Positions 1 to 14,699 of a stretch of DNA of 64,000 nucleotides are shown piece by piece. Location: the NCBI GenBank assembly GCA_013396995.1, contig VWZP01002400.1, positions 3,844,001 through 3,908,000 of the forward strand, given 5' to 3'. Under the pieces are notes generated by a model, which saw nothing but the letters and a program-made list of their open reading frames with translations, had not been told where the DNA came from and did no database searches. Positions within the stretch are counted from its first letter, which is position 1. Each line of letters opens with the position of its first letter. The stretch is from Dicaeum eximium (Eukaryota; Chordata; Aves; Passeriformes; Dicaeidae). Made by a program: the position numbers and the translations under genes.

Positions 1-3000
1 CATGATTAAAAATCCATGTAGTTAATTCACCAAGTCTTTAATAGAGCTCATTACCATCATGTGGGAAAACTCCTGCTGAGAACTTTGGGCTGATTAAGTA
101 TTAACCTATGGATAGCAGGGAGCTGGCCTTTTTATATTCTAAAATCTAAATTTCTCATGCTATTCAATGAACCAGGAAGGATTTGAAAATTCAGCCATGC
201 TTTTTCTTCACTAGTGAACCCAGTATTTTCTGATGCTGTTGTCATTTTCAGCTCTTTCATTAGTGCTTCTACCTGGCTTTAACGTTGCTATGTCTACCAG
301 CTGGGAGTCTAGTAGGGCTCAGGATATAATAACAGAAAGTAAGAAATGGATCATTGGGCTGAACAAAATAAATATAAGAGTCTGACAGAATGTAAAATAT
401 TGTGCTTGTTACCAGAACATTCTTTTGATTTCCAATAAAAATGCCAGCTTATATGTGTGTTCCATAGACCTGCCTGCCAAATATGTTGGATTTGGAAAAG
501 AAATTTTCCTGCCAGTTGCTGTATACTTAGCCTGCCTGTCATTATCTCTCTCAGCCTTTTTTTTCCCCCAGTGATTGTGCATTTTATAGAATTACAAAAG
601 ACAAGCAATTTAAAAGGCTTTTTGTGTATAAGATACTCTACAGGCGACCTACCTGCTGGAAATGAAGTGATTTTGAGGGACAATTTTCTCTGCTGCATAT
701 AACATTTATGCCACAAAAGTCATGATTGTGGAGATAGAGTTCTTACTTACTGATGCATCAATTAGAATGAATAAAAGCATAATTTTGTATATGGTTTAAA
801 ACAAGCCAAGCAATTTTTAATAAAAACAATTGCTTTACAGCAGGGCAGGAAATAGTTTTTTTCTATCGCTATAAATATTCACTATTTAAATACCATCTTT
901 CTCATAATGAAATTTGGACCCTTTAAAACATTAATGAACTTACATTGTAGAACAATGCAGTCAGGGAACTTGAAATATCTAATTGAAATTACTTTGAAAT
1001 ATTGAATTTATTTCTTATCCTCATTTTATATGCTAAGTTTATATGTACAGACATAAAAAAAGAAATTCTAACGAAAAAATAGCATTTTCTGTGTTTTGAA
1101 AAAGTAGCATAAACTATTTGGATACTCATAGATATTTTTCCACTTCTCTTAACCAAGAAATCAGTTAGTGTTTCTTTTTCACAAAACATTTTAGCTCTGA
1201 AAATGCCATATTTTTAATTGAAAATATTTAGTCAAACACTTCTCATCTACCTGCACTACAAACATCACTCTTATATCCATTTCTGAGCCAAGCAATACTA
1301 GATTTGTTTAGTGCCATTTAATTTTAAAAAAGGAGACAATATAGGACATTTACCATATTTTGAATTATTTCAGTAAACTGAGCAGACCCACTATTTTATT
1401 GATCTTTGCAGCAGTTTAATATGATGAAAACTCCTGTCAGAGCTTTCACACTGGCACAGTGCTGAACTATCTTGGACAGATTATGCCTATGCTGAAGGTA
1501 GCTTTATGCTGAATACAAAAACACTTGATGCATTCTAAGTAATATAGGGGTGAGAAGTTAATATTCTCTATAGCAGAGAGCAGGGGTCCCCCTGCATGCT
1601 GTGATTTTGCTCATTTGAGTAAATGTCCTCTAAAATAACTAATGAGGCACTTCAGTTGTAGTGGTGGATGTGTCTCCAGGTCAGCAATGTCCATGATCAG
1701 TGCACCTCATCAGACATACCAGCAAACAGGGGCTGAGCAACAAGGGAGTGTCACCTAATGTAACTGCTGGCTGGGCTGTTGGATCTCCAGAGAATTCTGG
1801 CATTGTTCAAGGGGAGAGGGATGGTCTCCCAGCTCCCATGTCTGAGGCAGGGGCTCAGAGGCTGAGAATTCCTCACTGTAAAAACCTGCATTTTTCTGTC
1901 AGCTGTAGAAAGTGTGGGGTGATCTGGTAGAGATAAGACCATAAAGGTGACGGAATAAATATATGGATTAGCAAGCACCCTGCAGCAGGAGACCCTGACA
2001 GACTGAGAGCCCTGGGGACCTTGGCAGTATGTCACAGGAGAGCGGGGCCACGTGGCAGTCCCATGCCCATGAGACACAACCTGACTGCACTAAGCAGGCA
2101 ACTTAGGCAGTACAGGAGCAGTTCCTCTGGGCTTTCACTGTAGCTGTTTTTGAGATGAACTACTGTATCTCTTATCTAAGGCACAGATGGGTCCTGGAGA
2201 CCTTTGACATGTACCATGAGGCACCCCTTTTTCTCATGATACTGCCTGCAGTGTTTTCTTCTAGGTAACTACTGGAATTGTTAGTTTAGTTTTTAGATCC
2301 TTCCTAGTGGAAACAAAAGACTGAGAATTATAGATGTATTCTTTGTGTGTATTGAATACTAAATACTGTGGCCTGCAACACACCTACTTATGGAAGGCCA
2401 CCCACTAATCAGCTCCAAAGTCTCTGCTGGTTTAATTCATAAAGTCCATCAGCTGTCATGACTTTTTCATCACTTGTTTTCAAATTATGGTACTTCTAAG
2501 AAAAATGAAGCTTCAGACTCTTACTTAAGCATTCATTCGAGCACTTAAATATTTTATAGGGGATTGGTTGTGTGAAGTAGGACAAGAAAGTGTCAAACAT
2601 ACCAAATGTGTTCTGCTTCAGAAATTTTTTGTGTTTCTGAGGTACAGTGCTCAGTTTATGTGGCAATGCTGAGTTCTGGCAGTCTCCTCCAGACTAATTT
2701 CTTACAGTTCCCTTGGGCACTATGCCATGCTAATGCCATGTTGGTTGTGACAAGGAGATGATTTCTTTAAGAAGTGCTTTTTTGCCTTTGTGGAATAACA
2801 GAAGTTATTGTAGATCAGCAATTCATCAGGCTCCATTGACTATATTTTCAATAGGGTCTCTTCAAAATAGACTAAAGTAGTATAAGGCTTTAAAGGATCC
2901 CAGATAGGCTGATGTCAAATTTTCTGCCAAAAATGTTATTTAATGAAAGTTTTGCTGTTTCACACCATAACATGGTTAATGTTTTGTAGGTGTGATGAAT

Positions 3001-4006
3001 CCTGATCTCCAAGTGGATTAAATTTGTGTCATAGACACCATGGATAGATTTTGTTCCTCCTGGCTTAGAATTAAAACATTAAGGATTGGAGAGGATTTCA
3101 TGTAAATCCTCACTTAAGGGTGTTAAAGATTAAAGTGAGTTTTTATTAGCATAAATCTCTCAGTCCAAGTTCCCTGGACCCTCACAGCTGCCCATAGGTA
3201 CCTTCTTCTAAGAAACAGCACAGAGAGATTTTATGAATTCATCAGGACTTGTTGGGACAGCCGCCTGTGAAAAGCAGATCTGCCATGACTTTAGGCTATA
3301 TGGTTCCTTGAGCAGGGAATTAGAATCATTGTGTATTTGCTAAGTGCTAGGAAGGTGCTGTAATACTTAAATCTTTTTAAATAATTCTCATTTTTCATTG
3401 TTTGATCTTTCCCACTCAGATAATCCTTTTTTGTTGTTCTTTAGTTGAAGTTCTTTATTTTTGAAATGAATGCAAATTCAGGTATCTAAAAAGTAACTAA
3501 GTATTATTCAATGCTTTTATAAAATTCAATAGAAGGTGTAATCAGTGCTCTTGAAAATGAAATTATGCTTTATGAGAAGTGGTAGACAAAATGTAATACC
3601 TGTAGTTGCACCATGAATCCAAGCTGGATATTTAAATAGAGGCTGGACACCAGGTGTCTGTGGCATTTGTGCTTTACAATTTTGGCCTCACAGCCAAAAA
3701 CCTGTGTCTGAAAACGTGGAGAGTGTTCTCAGCTGGGAAACTAGACTCAGCTTAGTTAAATATCTGTAAGTGGGCTTCTGTGTCAAGATATCAGAGCTTT
3801 GGTACAAAGTTGTATCAGTATTAAAACAACATTAATGATACTGAAATGTTAAAAATATTATCATTTTACCACCCAGAGAAGTGTAGTATAGCCATGGCCA
3901 TCTTATGGTGAGGTAGCACACTGAAACAGGAGTGTCATTGCTACAATCCCATTTATTGTTAGTTTAAAAGTACATTTATTCCTGACTTAAGGCACTAAGG
4001 GTAGTA

Positions 4007-4031
4007 TACACACACACATGCACACACACAG
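4007..4031. repeat. Short imperfect (CA)n microsatellite
   Basis: This is a CA dinucleotide tract interrupted once by ATG. It lies in intergenic sequence. Confidence 0.85.
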
Positions 4032-6551
4032 AGCATCTGCTAGTATTTGCAGAAGCCTCAAGTTTTATTTTTAATTATAGACTAAAATATAGTAATGGTT
4101 TTTCTTTTATTCTCATCAAAATCAGCATCTCCATATTAGCTTATCTATACTAGTATGTATTAGATGTATCTGTTAATGAAAAATAAGGCTTCAGGACTTT
4201 TAGCTGGCCAAATATTCCTAATGTTGTGGATTTTCATCTTTCTGGTGTATCTAAATTGCCCTCTCCACTTTTCACTTATATCACTTATAACATTCCTTAC
4301 GTATATAGCTGGTGAAGCTGTCCTGAAAGATAGCAGTGGTAAGTGAAATCACTAATACATTGGTGGCTTTTTAGGGCAGTATTTTTCTCCTAGGGAACTG
4401 AGGAGAAAAAACCTTGGCTTTTAAGTGCCCAAGTATTCTCCTCTTCAACCTTGCTCCTAAAATTGGGCTTATCTTGTTCAATGTGTTAATGCTCCTGTGT
4501 ATTCTAAAAAGAAATGTTATTAAAATCATGATCAGAATTTTTATTCCCTTCACAGAGAGAATTTTGGAGTTGCTCCATGCATTGTCTTAAACAGAGTGTA
4601 GACATTCCAAACACAATTATATTTTAGGATCAGATACTTTATCTGTGACAACTTAGACTGAAGACAGCTCATGTCCTTAGTTTAGATGTTTTTCTTATTT
4701 TATTAGGGTGATCCTGTGCCCTTTGACCCATGCTGGAGGCCTCCTGTTAGTTCTTTTATGGGCAAAGAGTCAGAACAAAACCACTGTAGCTTAATACTAA
4801 CGTTGAACAGCTTGGCTGTTAATTACATGTATCTTTTCACAGTGACTTTGATGGAAATAATCAAGGTTCTTTCAACAGGCCAACCTGATACAATATTACC
4901 TTTGCTCTGATCACTCCTGTGGTCATGGAGAAGTAAAAACACAATTCAGGCTCACAAAAGCAGAAGAGAAAAGGTTCTCTTGGAGTTCTGGCTTTTCAAA
5001 TGAATTTGAGAAAAGTTGTGTACTGTTAAGAATTCTGTTTTAATTGGCTCTTAACATTGAAAGTTTCTTAAAATTATGTTTCCTTCTCTGTAAGACATTT
5101 TAACAACGCCAAATGATTCTTAAAAATAATAATTTTAGGCTCTGTCATTATAGATGGGTGGATAGATGACTATCTGTCATTGCATATGACAGGCACCTAC
5201 TCTTACCAAGCTGTCAGCTTTGTGCTTTTAGTGTTACTGTTTGCAGGAAAGACTGCAGTTGTAAGTGAGCTCTTACTGTAGAAGGCTGAAGAGAAGGTAT
5301 TAAAGATCTCTTTCAGCAAAGCTGAGGTTTCATATGACAGGCTACTAAATAACTGCATGCATAAAGTATTGGACACAATTTTGAAGGTTAATTTTTGGAG
5401 AGGAATATTGAGGTACTGAAAGTTTTGATTTTCCCTCAGAAATAGCATCTGGTTTTCTAACATGTAATTTTTGCAGTCATTTGTGAAAATTTTATACAAA
5501 ATCTGTGTTAGTTACTGTTGGTGGCTTTTGTGTGACAGTGAAAGGACCTATACAAAGTGTAGGAAAAAGGAGAATCGCTTATCCTGTTGTTTAGAGATTG
5601 TGCATTATAATTATTATTACTTCCTCATTTTGGCAATACGTGGAAAAAGAAATATAATGTCTGCTTTGCTAATTTTTCTAGTTTCTCTCTTTTGGGTTTT
5701 AGCTCACAATGAAACTCTGAACAAATGGTTAATATTAGCAACAATATTGAGCTGTCTTGGGGTTGGAAACAGAATCTGAACCAAGAACCAAAAATGAGTA
5801 AAATGAATCGCCATTAAAAATCACTGATTATCACCTATATTGTGAGACTGTCCCATTTCAGAAATAAACAATCAATAATATTTTAGAGAAAATAATGCTC
5901 AGCTGCCAGGTAGTTGCTTTGGTGAGAATTAATCTTTTGCTCTTTTGAAGGAAGATGTAAACATTAAGATTTTTTTAGTTCAGGAGCAATAATACAAACA
6001 GGGGAACCTTCCTGCCATCACTGGGTAGGAATGGATTTTGTGGCAGAGATATATGATACCAATACCACAGTGAAGTTGTGGGTGAAGTGAGGAAATAAGC
6101 TCAAGTTTGGTGATAAAATTAACAAATATAAGATGGAGATGTCAAGTCTGGAGTCATTGTACTTCTCTGTAAATAATTTAGTCCTGAAGTGATGTCTTCT
6201 GTCTGAAAATAGCTATTTGGCCATTTTATAGCAGTAGACGAACATTTTCAGAAATAGAGAAGTTTGGAGTGGTAGGTGACTCTATACTCCTTATGAATGC
6301 GTGTGTCTGCTGAAATTAGAGTATCTAGACTCTTAATGAAATGTATCTTGAATAATTTTCCACCTTTTAACTTTCTCTCAAAGGAGTTTAAAAACATAAG
6401 ATGGAAGAGTTGCCAGCATAAGTGATAGAACAGATGAAATTTTAGTTATGTAAAGCTGACTCAAGTTATGAGCTCTTATGCTGAGGAAGAAATCATGTAG
6501 TGCAGGCTGGGGACCCCTTGGAGTCTATTGATGCTCAGTTGTTGAGTCTTG

Positions 6552-6584
6552 CACACGCACACACAACACACACACACACACACA
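6552..6584. repeat. (CA)n microsatellite
   Basis: This CA tract has two small interruptions near its left end and then an uninterrupted run. Both strands give artificial His/Thr or Cys/Val open frames across it, and these should not be taken as genes. Confidence 0.95.
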
Positions 6585-9500
6585 GAGCCCTGTGTGAGGA
6601 CATTCAGACCATTAAAAAAAGCCATACTAGAAGCCTTATATTGGTTTTGGTTTGTAACCAGAGATACTATCAGAATAAAGCTTTTGCTGTTGAAGGACTG
6701 CTTTACTTTTAATTTATTTTCTTCAGGGTAATTTGATCCTGTTCTCATTTTATTTCAGTGGCTTTAGATCAGGCCCTATCACTAATTTCAGTTCCATTCG
6801 GTTTCCCTGGTAACATTTTATTTTTAGCATCATTATGCTTCAGAGATCTGTCATGGAGGCTTCATTTTAATTTTATTTTATATGTTTCATTTCATGGCAA
6901 AATGGTAAAACCCCCAAACCCTAGTCTGTTCCACAAAATGTCTATAAATATCTAAAAAAATGTGACCATCTTACATGGTTAAAATTTTTATTACTTTGCT
7001 GCTACCTCCCCCCATGGATTCAGTGGAAGATTTTCAGGATGCAGATTGTTAGACATTCATGCATTTTTAAATCTTTTGAAAATCATTACCCCTTTGTGCA
7101 CTAGAGATGTGTTATTCTGATTTTTCAGATCTCTTGCCACAGCAGGCCCCAAACTCTCAGCAGCACAGTGATTATAAAATAATTGGTCTGGCAGAAAAGG
7201 AGGAATACTTCTCTCATTCCTCTTCAGCACTAGTCACCTCCTCCCTCTGCAAATTGTCTGGACAGAAGTAAAGAAGCTGTGGAGATTATATCTGTTTCCA
7301 CTTCTAGGTTCTGTTTAATGACATGTACTTGCATAGTCACCTGAGTGCCTTGCCTAGAAATTTCTTCAATCTCCGTTAGGAATATGACTAGCTGACATGC
7401 TTGGTTTGGAGTCTCCAGCAATGATTGCATAATGGGATTGTAGTTTCAGGGTGCTTTTTTTTCCTTTTTCCTTCAATATTGCTTGCTTGTTCTTTTGAAC
7501 AAAATGTCTCTGACTTAAAGAACAAATGTAGCAGTTGGTAAGAAATTTTGTAAATTCATTTAAGTAACTAATGTTTACTTATTTTAACCCTATCTGAGAC
7601 ATCGGCCAACCACCCTGACAAAAAGCATCCTTATGCTTGAGAAATAAGGCTGAATTTAGTGAGAATGAAAATAACTCTGCTAAATATTGAGTGAAAAATT
7701 ATAAAAAACACACAAACAAACTACAACACCCTCAGTACAATATCAATATAATGCATAGAGTTCAGTGATACTACTTACATGAAAAAGGAAAAAAATGTAA
7801 CAGTATTTTAAAGCTGTCAGTGGTTTTCATAGTAGTTTGGATTTAGAGTGCTATTATCCCATTAACAGATCAAGGACTTTCTGATTATGTCTTTTACTCA
7901 AGCTGCATAGGAAAGATGATCTGACAGAAGTTATCAGAAGATAAATAATTATTTATTCTCTTTTAGAGGCTCCCATTTATAGTATTTGTCAAGCAAGTTC
8001 TCTCCTGGGGATGGATTATAATATGAGCACTCCATGGTGTGATGAAAGCCTTCCCATACCTCAGGCTTTGTAATTTCCTTTTAGGTGAAATAATTGCCAT
8101 AATAAGGCATAAGGTCTAAAAAGCTTTAACTGAAGGTCCTGTGCTATTCAGAAGATGCCTTGGTTACAAGCAGATACCTCTATTTTCTGGCAATCCTGAA
8201 ATCAGGGGTTTTCTATAAATGAAAAAGAACCCAAAATTTTCATGGTTGCTAGGGAAAAGGGGAGAGAGAAATAATTCTTCCTTGTCCTTGAAGGAATGAC
8301 CAATTCATGTCATAAAGTGTGTCATTCTCAGTATTTTTTAGCTCTGTATCTTCATCTGTCCAGACAATCTTGACTTAATCTGATGTAAAATAGTCTGACG
8401 GGACTTAGATGTTAATTGGGCCAATACGATCTCATCACTGTCTCTTGAGAGATGAAGTAAAACAACAAGAAAGTTGCCAGTTATGGCCTTTGACTCATCC
8501 CAGCTGCCATACCTAAGGGTAGTGCTAATGGGAGTTGATGGATTCCTTTCTGCCAAATTTGCTTGTTCTCTTCACACAGACACATTTTTTTCACCTCTTG
8601 CAGTGAGCAGGAGTGAAAAGCTTTTTAAAGAAGGAATTACTGGAGCTTACACAGTACAAAGGCTCATAAAAATTGCCTGTCAGTCAATTTGGATTTGATA
8701 GGCAGGAAAGACAGACTGGTGAGAAATGGGGTTAGGACATTAGTGAGGTTCCAGCTAGAACATTTCTCATTTCACAGTTTTGAATTTTACACTAAGAGGA
8801 GAGCTGAAATGCTGCTGTTTTTGTTTGTTGGTGTGGGTTAATAATTAGCCACTGCTTGATTTGATGGTTTTGTTTGCACTGATTATTTGATCTGTTTTGG
8901 AAGACACTCCTGTTTTGAAAGCTAAATGTGATGGTACTGCATTTTATTTGCATTTTGCTCCTGTAGAATCTTTTTGTTCTTTCTTTGAAGGGAGAGAAAT
9001 AATGGAGAGCAATGAAAACAGTTACCTTGAAGAAGTATCAGTCTTCTAGAGGCATGTGTCAGTCAGCTTTTGTTTCTGTAGACAAAGGGGCACAAGGCTG
9101 CCAGTGATTCATGCTGCCAATACAGCGGGACCCAGGAGTGTCTCCATGGGCTAGGGTGTAGCAGTTTGTGCTGGGTGATGCAGTACCCTCCCTGGAGTCC
9201 TGGCTGCTAGGATTAGCCTCTGGGGTCACCTTTGAACATACATATTTTGGCCACCTATACAGCTTGCTGCCATGATCTTTCTCACTGTGTAATGGCAAAC
9301 ACAGGAAGAGATTGTACTTCCTGGGACACACAGTCTAAGGAGAAAGAAAAGTAATGATGTGGTAAAAAGGAAGAAGTGGGTAAACACAACCTGCTGTATG
9401 GAGTTGTAGTTTTTGTGAGAAAACGAGGGAGGGTACTAGGACATGGCATTAATACTACAGTGAGGAATAATAGGTGTTATAAAATCTAAAAATACCTGGA

Positions 9501-10613
9501 TTTCCACTTTTCTAAGAGTGGAGGAGAATGGAAGAAACTGGAGACAGAAAAGATTTCCATAACTCATTGTCTTCCCCTCTTGTCCATATTCTTGTCCATG
9601 CTGGTGAATCACTGACCCTGCTGCCACTACTGCCCTAGGTTTGTCATTTCCCATGCTGCTAACAATTTTCAAAGTCCAAAGCCTCACACAGGCTACTTCT
9701 GCTGGTCCAAGGACAGCCAGGGCTGCACTCAGCCTGTTTGAATCCACATTCTACACAGTCATACTAAGGAGAGTGCAATGGGTTTCCTACTGGCAGTTAC
9801 CAAGTAATTCTGGCAGTTTCAAGGGAACATTTCTTTCCATTTCTTAAAATTGTTTAGAAATTAATTTAATCCACCCATCAATCGTATATGTGTCCATGTG
9901 TGTGCCATATTTCAACATTATGATTGCTTGTCTGGGCAGAGCTACAGGTTGTAGCAACAGCTAGAAGATTTCCTGCTAGTTTTCAAACATACAAGGTTAT
10001 TTAATCTTGACAGTATACATTTCCTCAAGATTGATTTGGTTCCTGTGGACTTCAGATGCTGAAAAGACTGAGTGATTATGTTAACTAACACACAGAGTTC
10101 CAGAAATTTTTAACATTCACTATGATAGCTAAAGGATCTTATTTATTGTAATTGACTCTTCACTGTCCCAAGAGCCACTAGGTTTTAAATTTTTTTAAGG
10201 TGACATAGATCACAGTTTGAAAAGAAACAGCGTACAATATACAGATCTTTTGTCCTTTTGTCTCCTCTTCTCGGATATATTCCAAGCCCTCTCAAGGAGT
10301 AAAAACAAGGCCAACCTGAATGCGAGTGTTTTTTTCTTAAGACTCCTTTCAGGCACTTGGTAGTAGAACACAGAGATTTGAACTTTCTGTTCAGTGAGGA
10401 GACAATATAATCAACTAGATGCTCAGAGAAACATCTAAAAATATGTATTTGGAAAGTATATGCTAAAAAGACATAAAGTACTTTCAACACTTTTATGCTT
10501 AAGTGATAGATCTGTTCATATCCAGAAGCTCCTGCTTGCATAGGTTCTATGGTATTGGCACCAGAGACATGTAAATATTGCAAATATCTGAACTTCTGGA
10601 TTCATAGCACCTC

Positions 10614-10659
10614 AATTCAATTGAATTTCCTCTTCTGATGAAATGAAGGATCATTTCAT
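10614..10659. repeat. Two adjacent perfect inverted repeats
   Basis: A 14-bp perfect palindrome (10614-10627, AATTCAATTGAATT) is followed 10 bp later by a stem with 9-bp arms ATGAAATGA (10638-10646) and TCATTTCAT (10651-10659) around a 4-nt loop. Function is unknown. Both could be chance structures in AT-rich DNA. Confidence 0.7.
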
Positions 10660-13600
10660 TAATGTGGGAAACAATTACTGCAGTTTACATAAGGTCAATT
10701 CATACTTTTTAGTAGAAAGCAGCATTACTGTGCAAACTGCTGCCACAGAGTCCCATTATGCAGTGAAAACCATGTAGGAGTGCATTTAAATGGAGCAGTT
10801 TATTTTTGTCTCACAGAAGAGAGAAAAACTGAATAAATTTCCAACATACAATTTTTTTCCTATTTAAATGATAACATCAGAATTCTACCAGGAACTGGCA
10901 GCACTCAGTAAAGATTAATACAGTTGCAGGAGATTATGGCATCTACCAAATGTCATCCTTGTGCCCTAAATGTAATACACATAACAGATATTACATCTCT
11001 GCCTGTAATTTATTATATGACTACTTTGTTTTATGTAGTCCAATCTTTTAAGAAGTGAGAATGAGGAGGACTAAGAATTCAATTTATCAGCTATATATCA
11101 GTGCTAAACTCTCTCTGGATAATTCAAAGCTCCATGTTGCTGTAATTTAAAAGCAGAAATACATGTGCACTTTTCTAGAGAATTATGAATAATGAGATAC
11201 TGACTACAGAGAAATAACATTTCAGACCTGAAATGTCTGTTTGTCTGTCCTGTTGTCATTATAATTTTTTCTAAAAGTAAACTTTTAAGTCCTGTTTCTT
11301 TAGTGATTTAGATAGTGGCTTATTTTTATTTGTTAAAAACATTCATTGATTCCATATAAAGCAGTTGAACTGTAAGTGAAACAGGCTGGTTAAGTCTCTA
11401 CAAGGCTGGAACAAGCCTGGCTGTAATAGAAGATAGAATGTGCACTCTTGTAGTGTACGGTTCTGGCAATTGGATTCCTTATGTAAAAGAAAGTATCATC
11501 AACTGGAATGGGAGAGATGGATTAGAAATATGGAATTCCAATTTCATTTTCTAGCAAATAGCAGCAAACACTGCAAAACTAAAGCCCTCTTTAACTGCTA
11601 TAGGAAATATATCTGGACAAGACATGAATGATCATGCACTATAGCTTTTTTCATTTTTCTGAAAATGCAAAGCATTATGAACATCAGATTAAAGATTCTG
11701 AATGATATTTATTCCTTATTTTTTTAGTTTTTCATCTTCAGTTTTCCACTAGTTATTAAGTCCTGATAGAAAGTATGCTAAGGCTGTGCAGCTACATTAT
11801 ATTATAAATAATAACTGATCATCATTTATCTGTTTCAGATTTCAAATTCTGATTGAACAAAGCAAGTTAGATGCAGTCTGTGGTATACTGCTGATCATGG
11901 TTTTTCCTCACTGTAGCAATGATGCAGCACCTCTAGCAGCTACATCTGTTTCTATGGCAGCAGATCTCTTGCTGTGTCTCTCTACTTGTTTTCCTTTATA
12001 ACAAACAGACTGTTTGTACAGTCTAACATGGCTTGGGGGCATACAACTGATACTGTCCAACTCACCAGCCTTGCTACAGCTTCAGTCAGAGAGCTTCACT
12101 GGTAATATGTTCCTTTAGAGGTTCTGAAATATTTTGGTTGTGTTAGCTGCATGTCCAGTGCTAGATTAGTTACTCCTGTTGTAATTTTCAAAAAATTTGA
12201 TCTTGAATATCCTGAAGTACCTATGTAGCTTCCGGATCACTTCACAGATTAAGATACACTCACCAGTTCCTTTGGTTCCTCCCCTCCCCCTTCTCAATGA
12301 CAAGAGCTCAGGGCTTTGTAAACTAAGCACATTTTGTATCTTAAGTATGGAAGAAATTAATTGTGTTGCAGTGACCCAGTCTTCACACTGAACAGGAATT
12401 AAGAAAGCACTGATTGTACTAATTAGCTGCCTACACTGCTTGATAAAAATCACATTCAAATTTAGAAATGATGATTTTATTCTGCCAGTGCTACTTTTCC
12501 ATTTTGTATAGCATCTTATATTTTCTCCTGACTCACTTTTTTTTCTTGGCTAAGGTGTAAGTTTTGGGGCTTTTAAACTTATATCTGAATTCTTCCACTT
12601 GCATCATAAAGGAAGTTGGTGAATGGAGAACTCTTTCATAAATCTCATTAAAAATAGAAGTGTTTTAAGAAACTGCTTTCCACGGTCTGCCTTGGTTTAG
12701 CAGGTTATACAAGTCTGCAATCTGTTAGGCATACAGAGCTCACAGCACATTTGTTTTGTGTTACCAGCCAGAATGTGCTGTATGAAACTGTCCTGATCAT
12801 TTAAAACTGCATGCTTCTCTTCAGTTTTTCTGCTCATTCTTTGGTAGTAAACCAAGACATTAGTTCGTCATCATACCCATAGTAGTTCTCAGGAAACTGA
12901 AGCCTAGTAATGGTCAAAGCCTGCAACTATTCTCTGCCAGGCTGGTTCACAATCAGTGTTGGGAGATATAGGATGTTGGAATCACTTCTTTCAAAACTCT
13001 CCTCCCTTATAAGAGCAAAGACAATTGTCTCAAATGCTGTAGGAAGTCAAGAGGAGCCTGAGGAGGCTGCAGCTGATACCCTGCATCAGTTACTGCTGTA
13101 ACTGATGCACAAGTTTTCACCCCTGTGATGCTCTATGGAAAAAGTGAACACCTGGACTCTGGTAAGTATCCACACCTCTCCTTGACTAAAGCAAACACAT
13201 TTCAGGGTGACTGGCCCACAGGATCAGTTATGTAGCTCAGGCAAAGAAATTCACCTCAATATGTACATGAAAGAACACCAAAACAATGCATACTGAGACC
13301 TTTGATAAACCTAGCCTGTGCTAATTGAAAACATTTTAGCTAACTTTAGAGAAAATTCAAATATGGCTATTGTTTACAAAGCATAGTAATATAGTTTACA
13401 GGTGAAAATGAGCAAAGGTATTGCTCCCAGCTGTGTGATGTTATTCACATAGCAGAGACAGTGTTCTGGCCCTGGCATGGGGTAGGAACAGACATCATAA
13501 TCCACAAACTCTGTTTGAAGCAGGAGCAGAAACAGAATCCCACTGCACTCAGATATGCTCCAGTCTCTTCTGAATGATTTGGTGAGAGAGCAGAGCTTTT

Positions 13601-14699
13601 CCTTATGCATCATTTAGTAGCTGCAGAGATTTGACAGATCCACAAATCCCCATGACTCCTATTTCTTTCTGAGCAGCACTGGAAAATTAATAGAGTAAGA
13701 AAAACCTGAATGACACCTGGCCTTTGAAGGTAGGGAGAGTTTTGGAGGGGGGATAATTTTTTTCCCTCAAACATGAGAAGTGCTTTCTAGGAGTGAGCAG
13801 ACTTGCTTTAGTTATGGATAAGTTCTTAGATTTTTTTTTTACAGAAATGTGCTCATAAAGCCATGGAATGTGAAGATTTGTATTACCCTTTATAGCAAAA
13901 TCACAGATCTCATATATGGGAGGTATAATTAAATGATGTCTATATGCATATTTGGAATGCCTGAAGAGATAACTGCAGGCAAAGCAGAAAAATTTTAGAG
14001 ACAGTATTTGCAGTCTTGCCACAATTTATGCCTTGATTTAAATTGTAAGTTTAGATTTCTCCTTCTAAACCCTGGCTTGAACATGTTAACTTTGTGTTGT
14101 GTGTGTTTGTATGCACATGTATGCAGCTGGAGTTCCCTTACCTTCATTTTGAATGTGGAATATGGAGACACTTGCAAGTTTTATCCCATGTTTGATACAT
14201 TCTGTGCTTTAAGGTCTGTGAAAATATTTTATTCATTACTTTATGAACAAGGCTTCTAATGCCTTTAAAATGTTCCTGCCAAATTAGGTGTGCACTGATC
14301 TGTCACACAAAAGGTCTTCATAAATCTATACCAAACTGATTGTGGTACAGTCTTGTCTTACATGACTTCTTATATCAAGGCCTCTGACGCTCTTATAAAA
14401 TCCAGCACAAAATAGATTTAAGTTTCAGTTTAATCAATCCTACCTTTGTAAGCCCCTTTGCATGATCAATCAATCAATCTGGATCACAGTGAGCTCTCTT
14501 TAATTAGTGACACTCTTGCTGTAGCCAGAATGGTCTAAGAGAATGTGACAGGGTTTGTCAGTAGAGGTACTTTCTCATCTTAGACGAAGTTTTATAATAT
14601 AATCTCTACATCAAAGATACCCTTCAGACGGGGACTCTGTTTTTAGCCTAAATTCAGATGTTTAAAATGTGCCTTTTAAAATGTTTGAACTAATTGTCT

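Noticed and set aside
6476..6748. Open frames rich in His/Thr or Cys/Val
   Set aside because: They are translations of the CA microsatellite.
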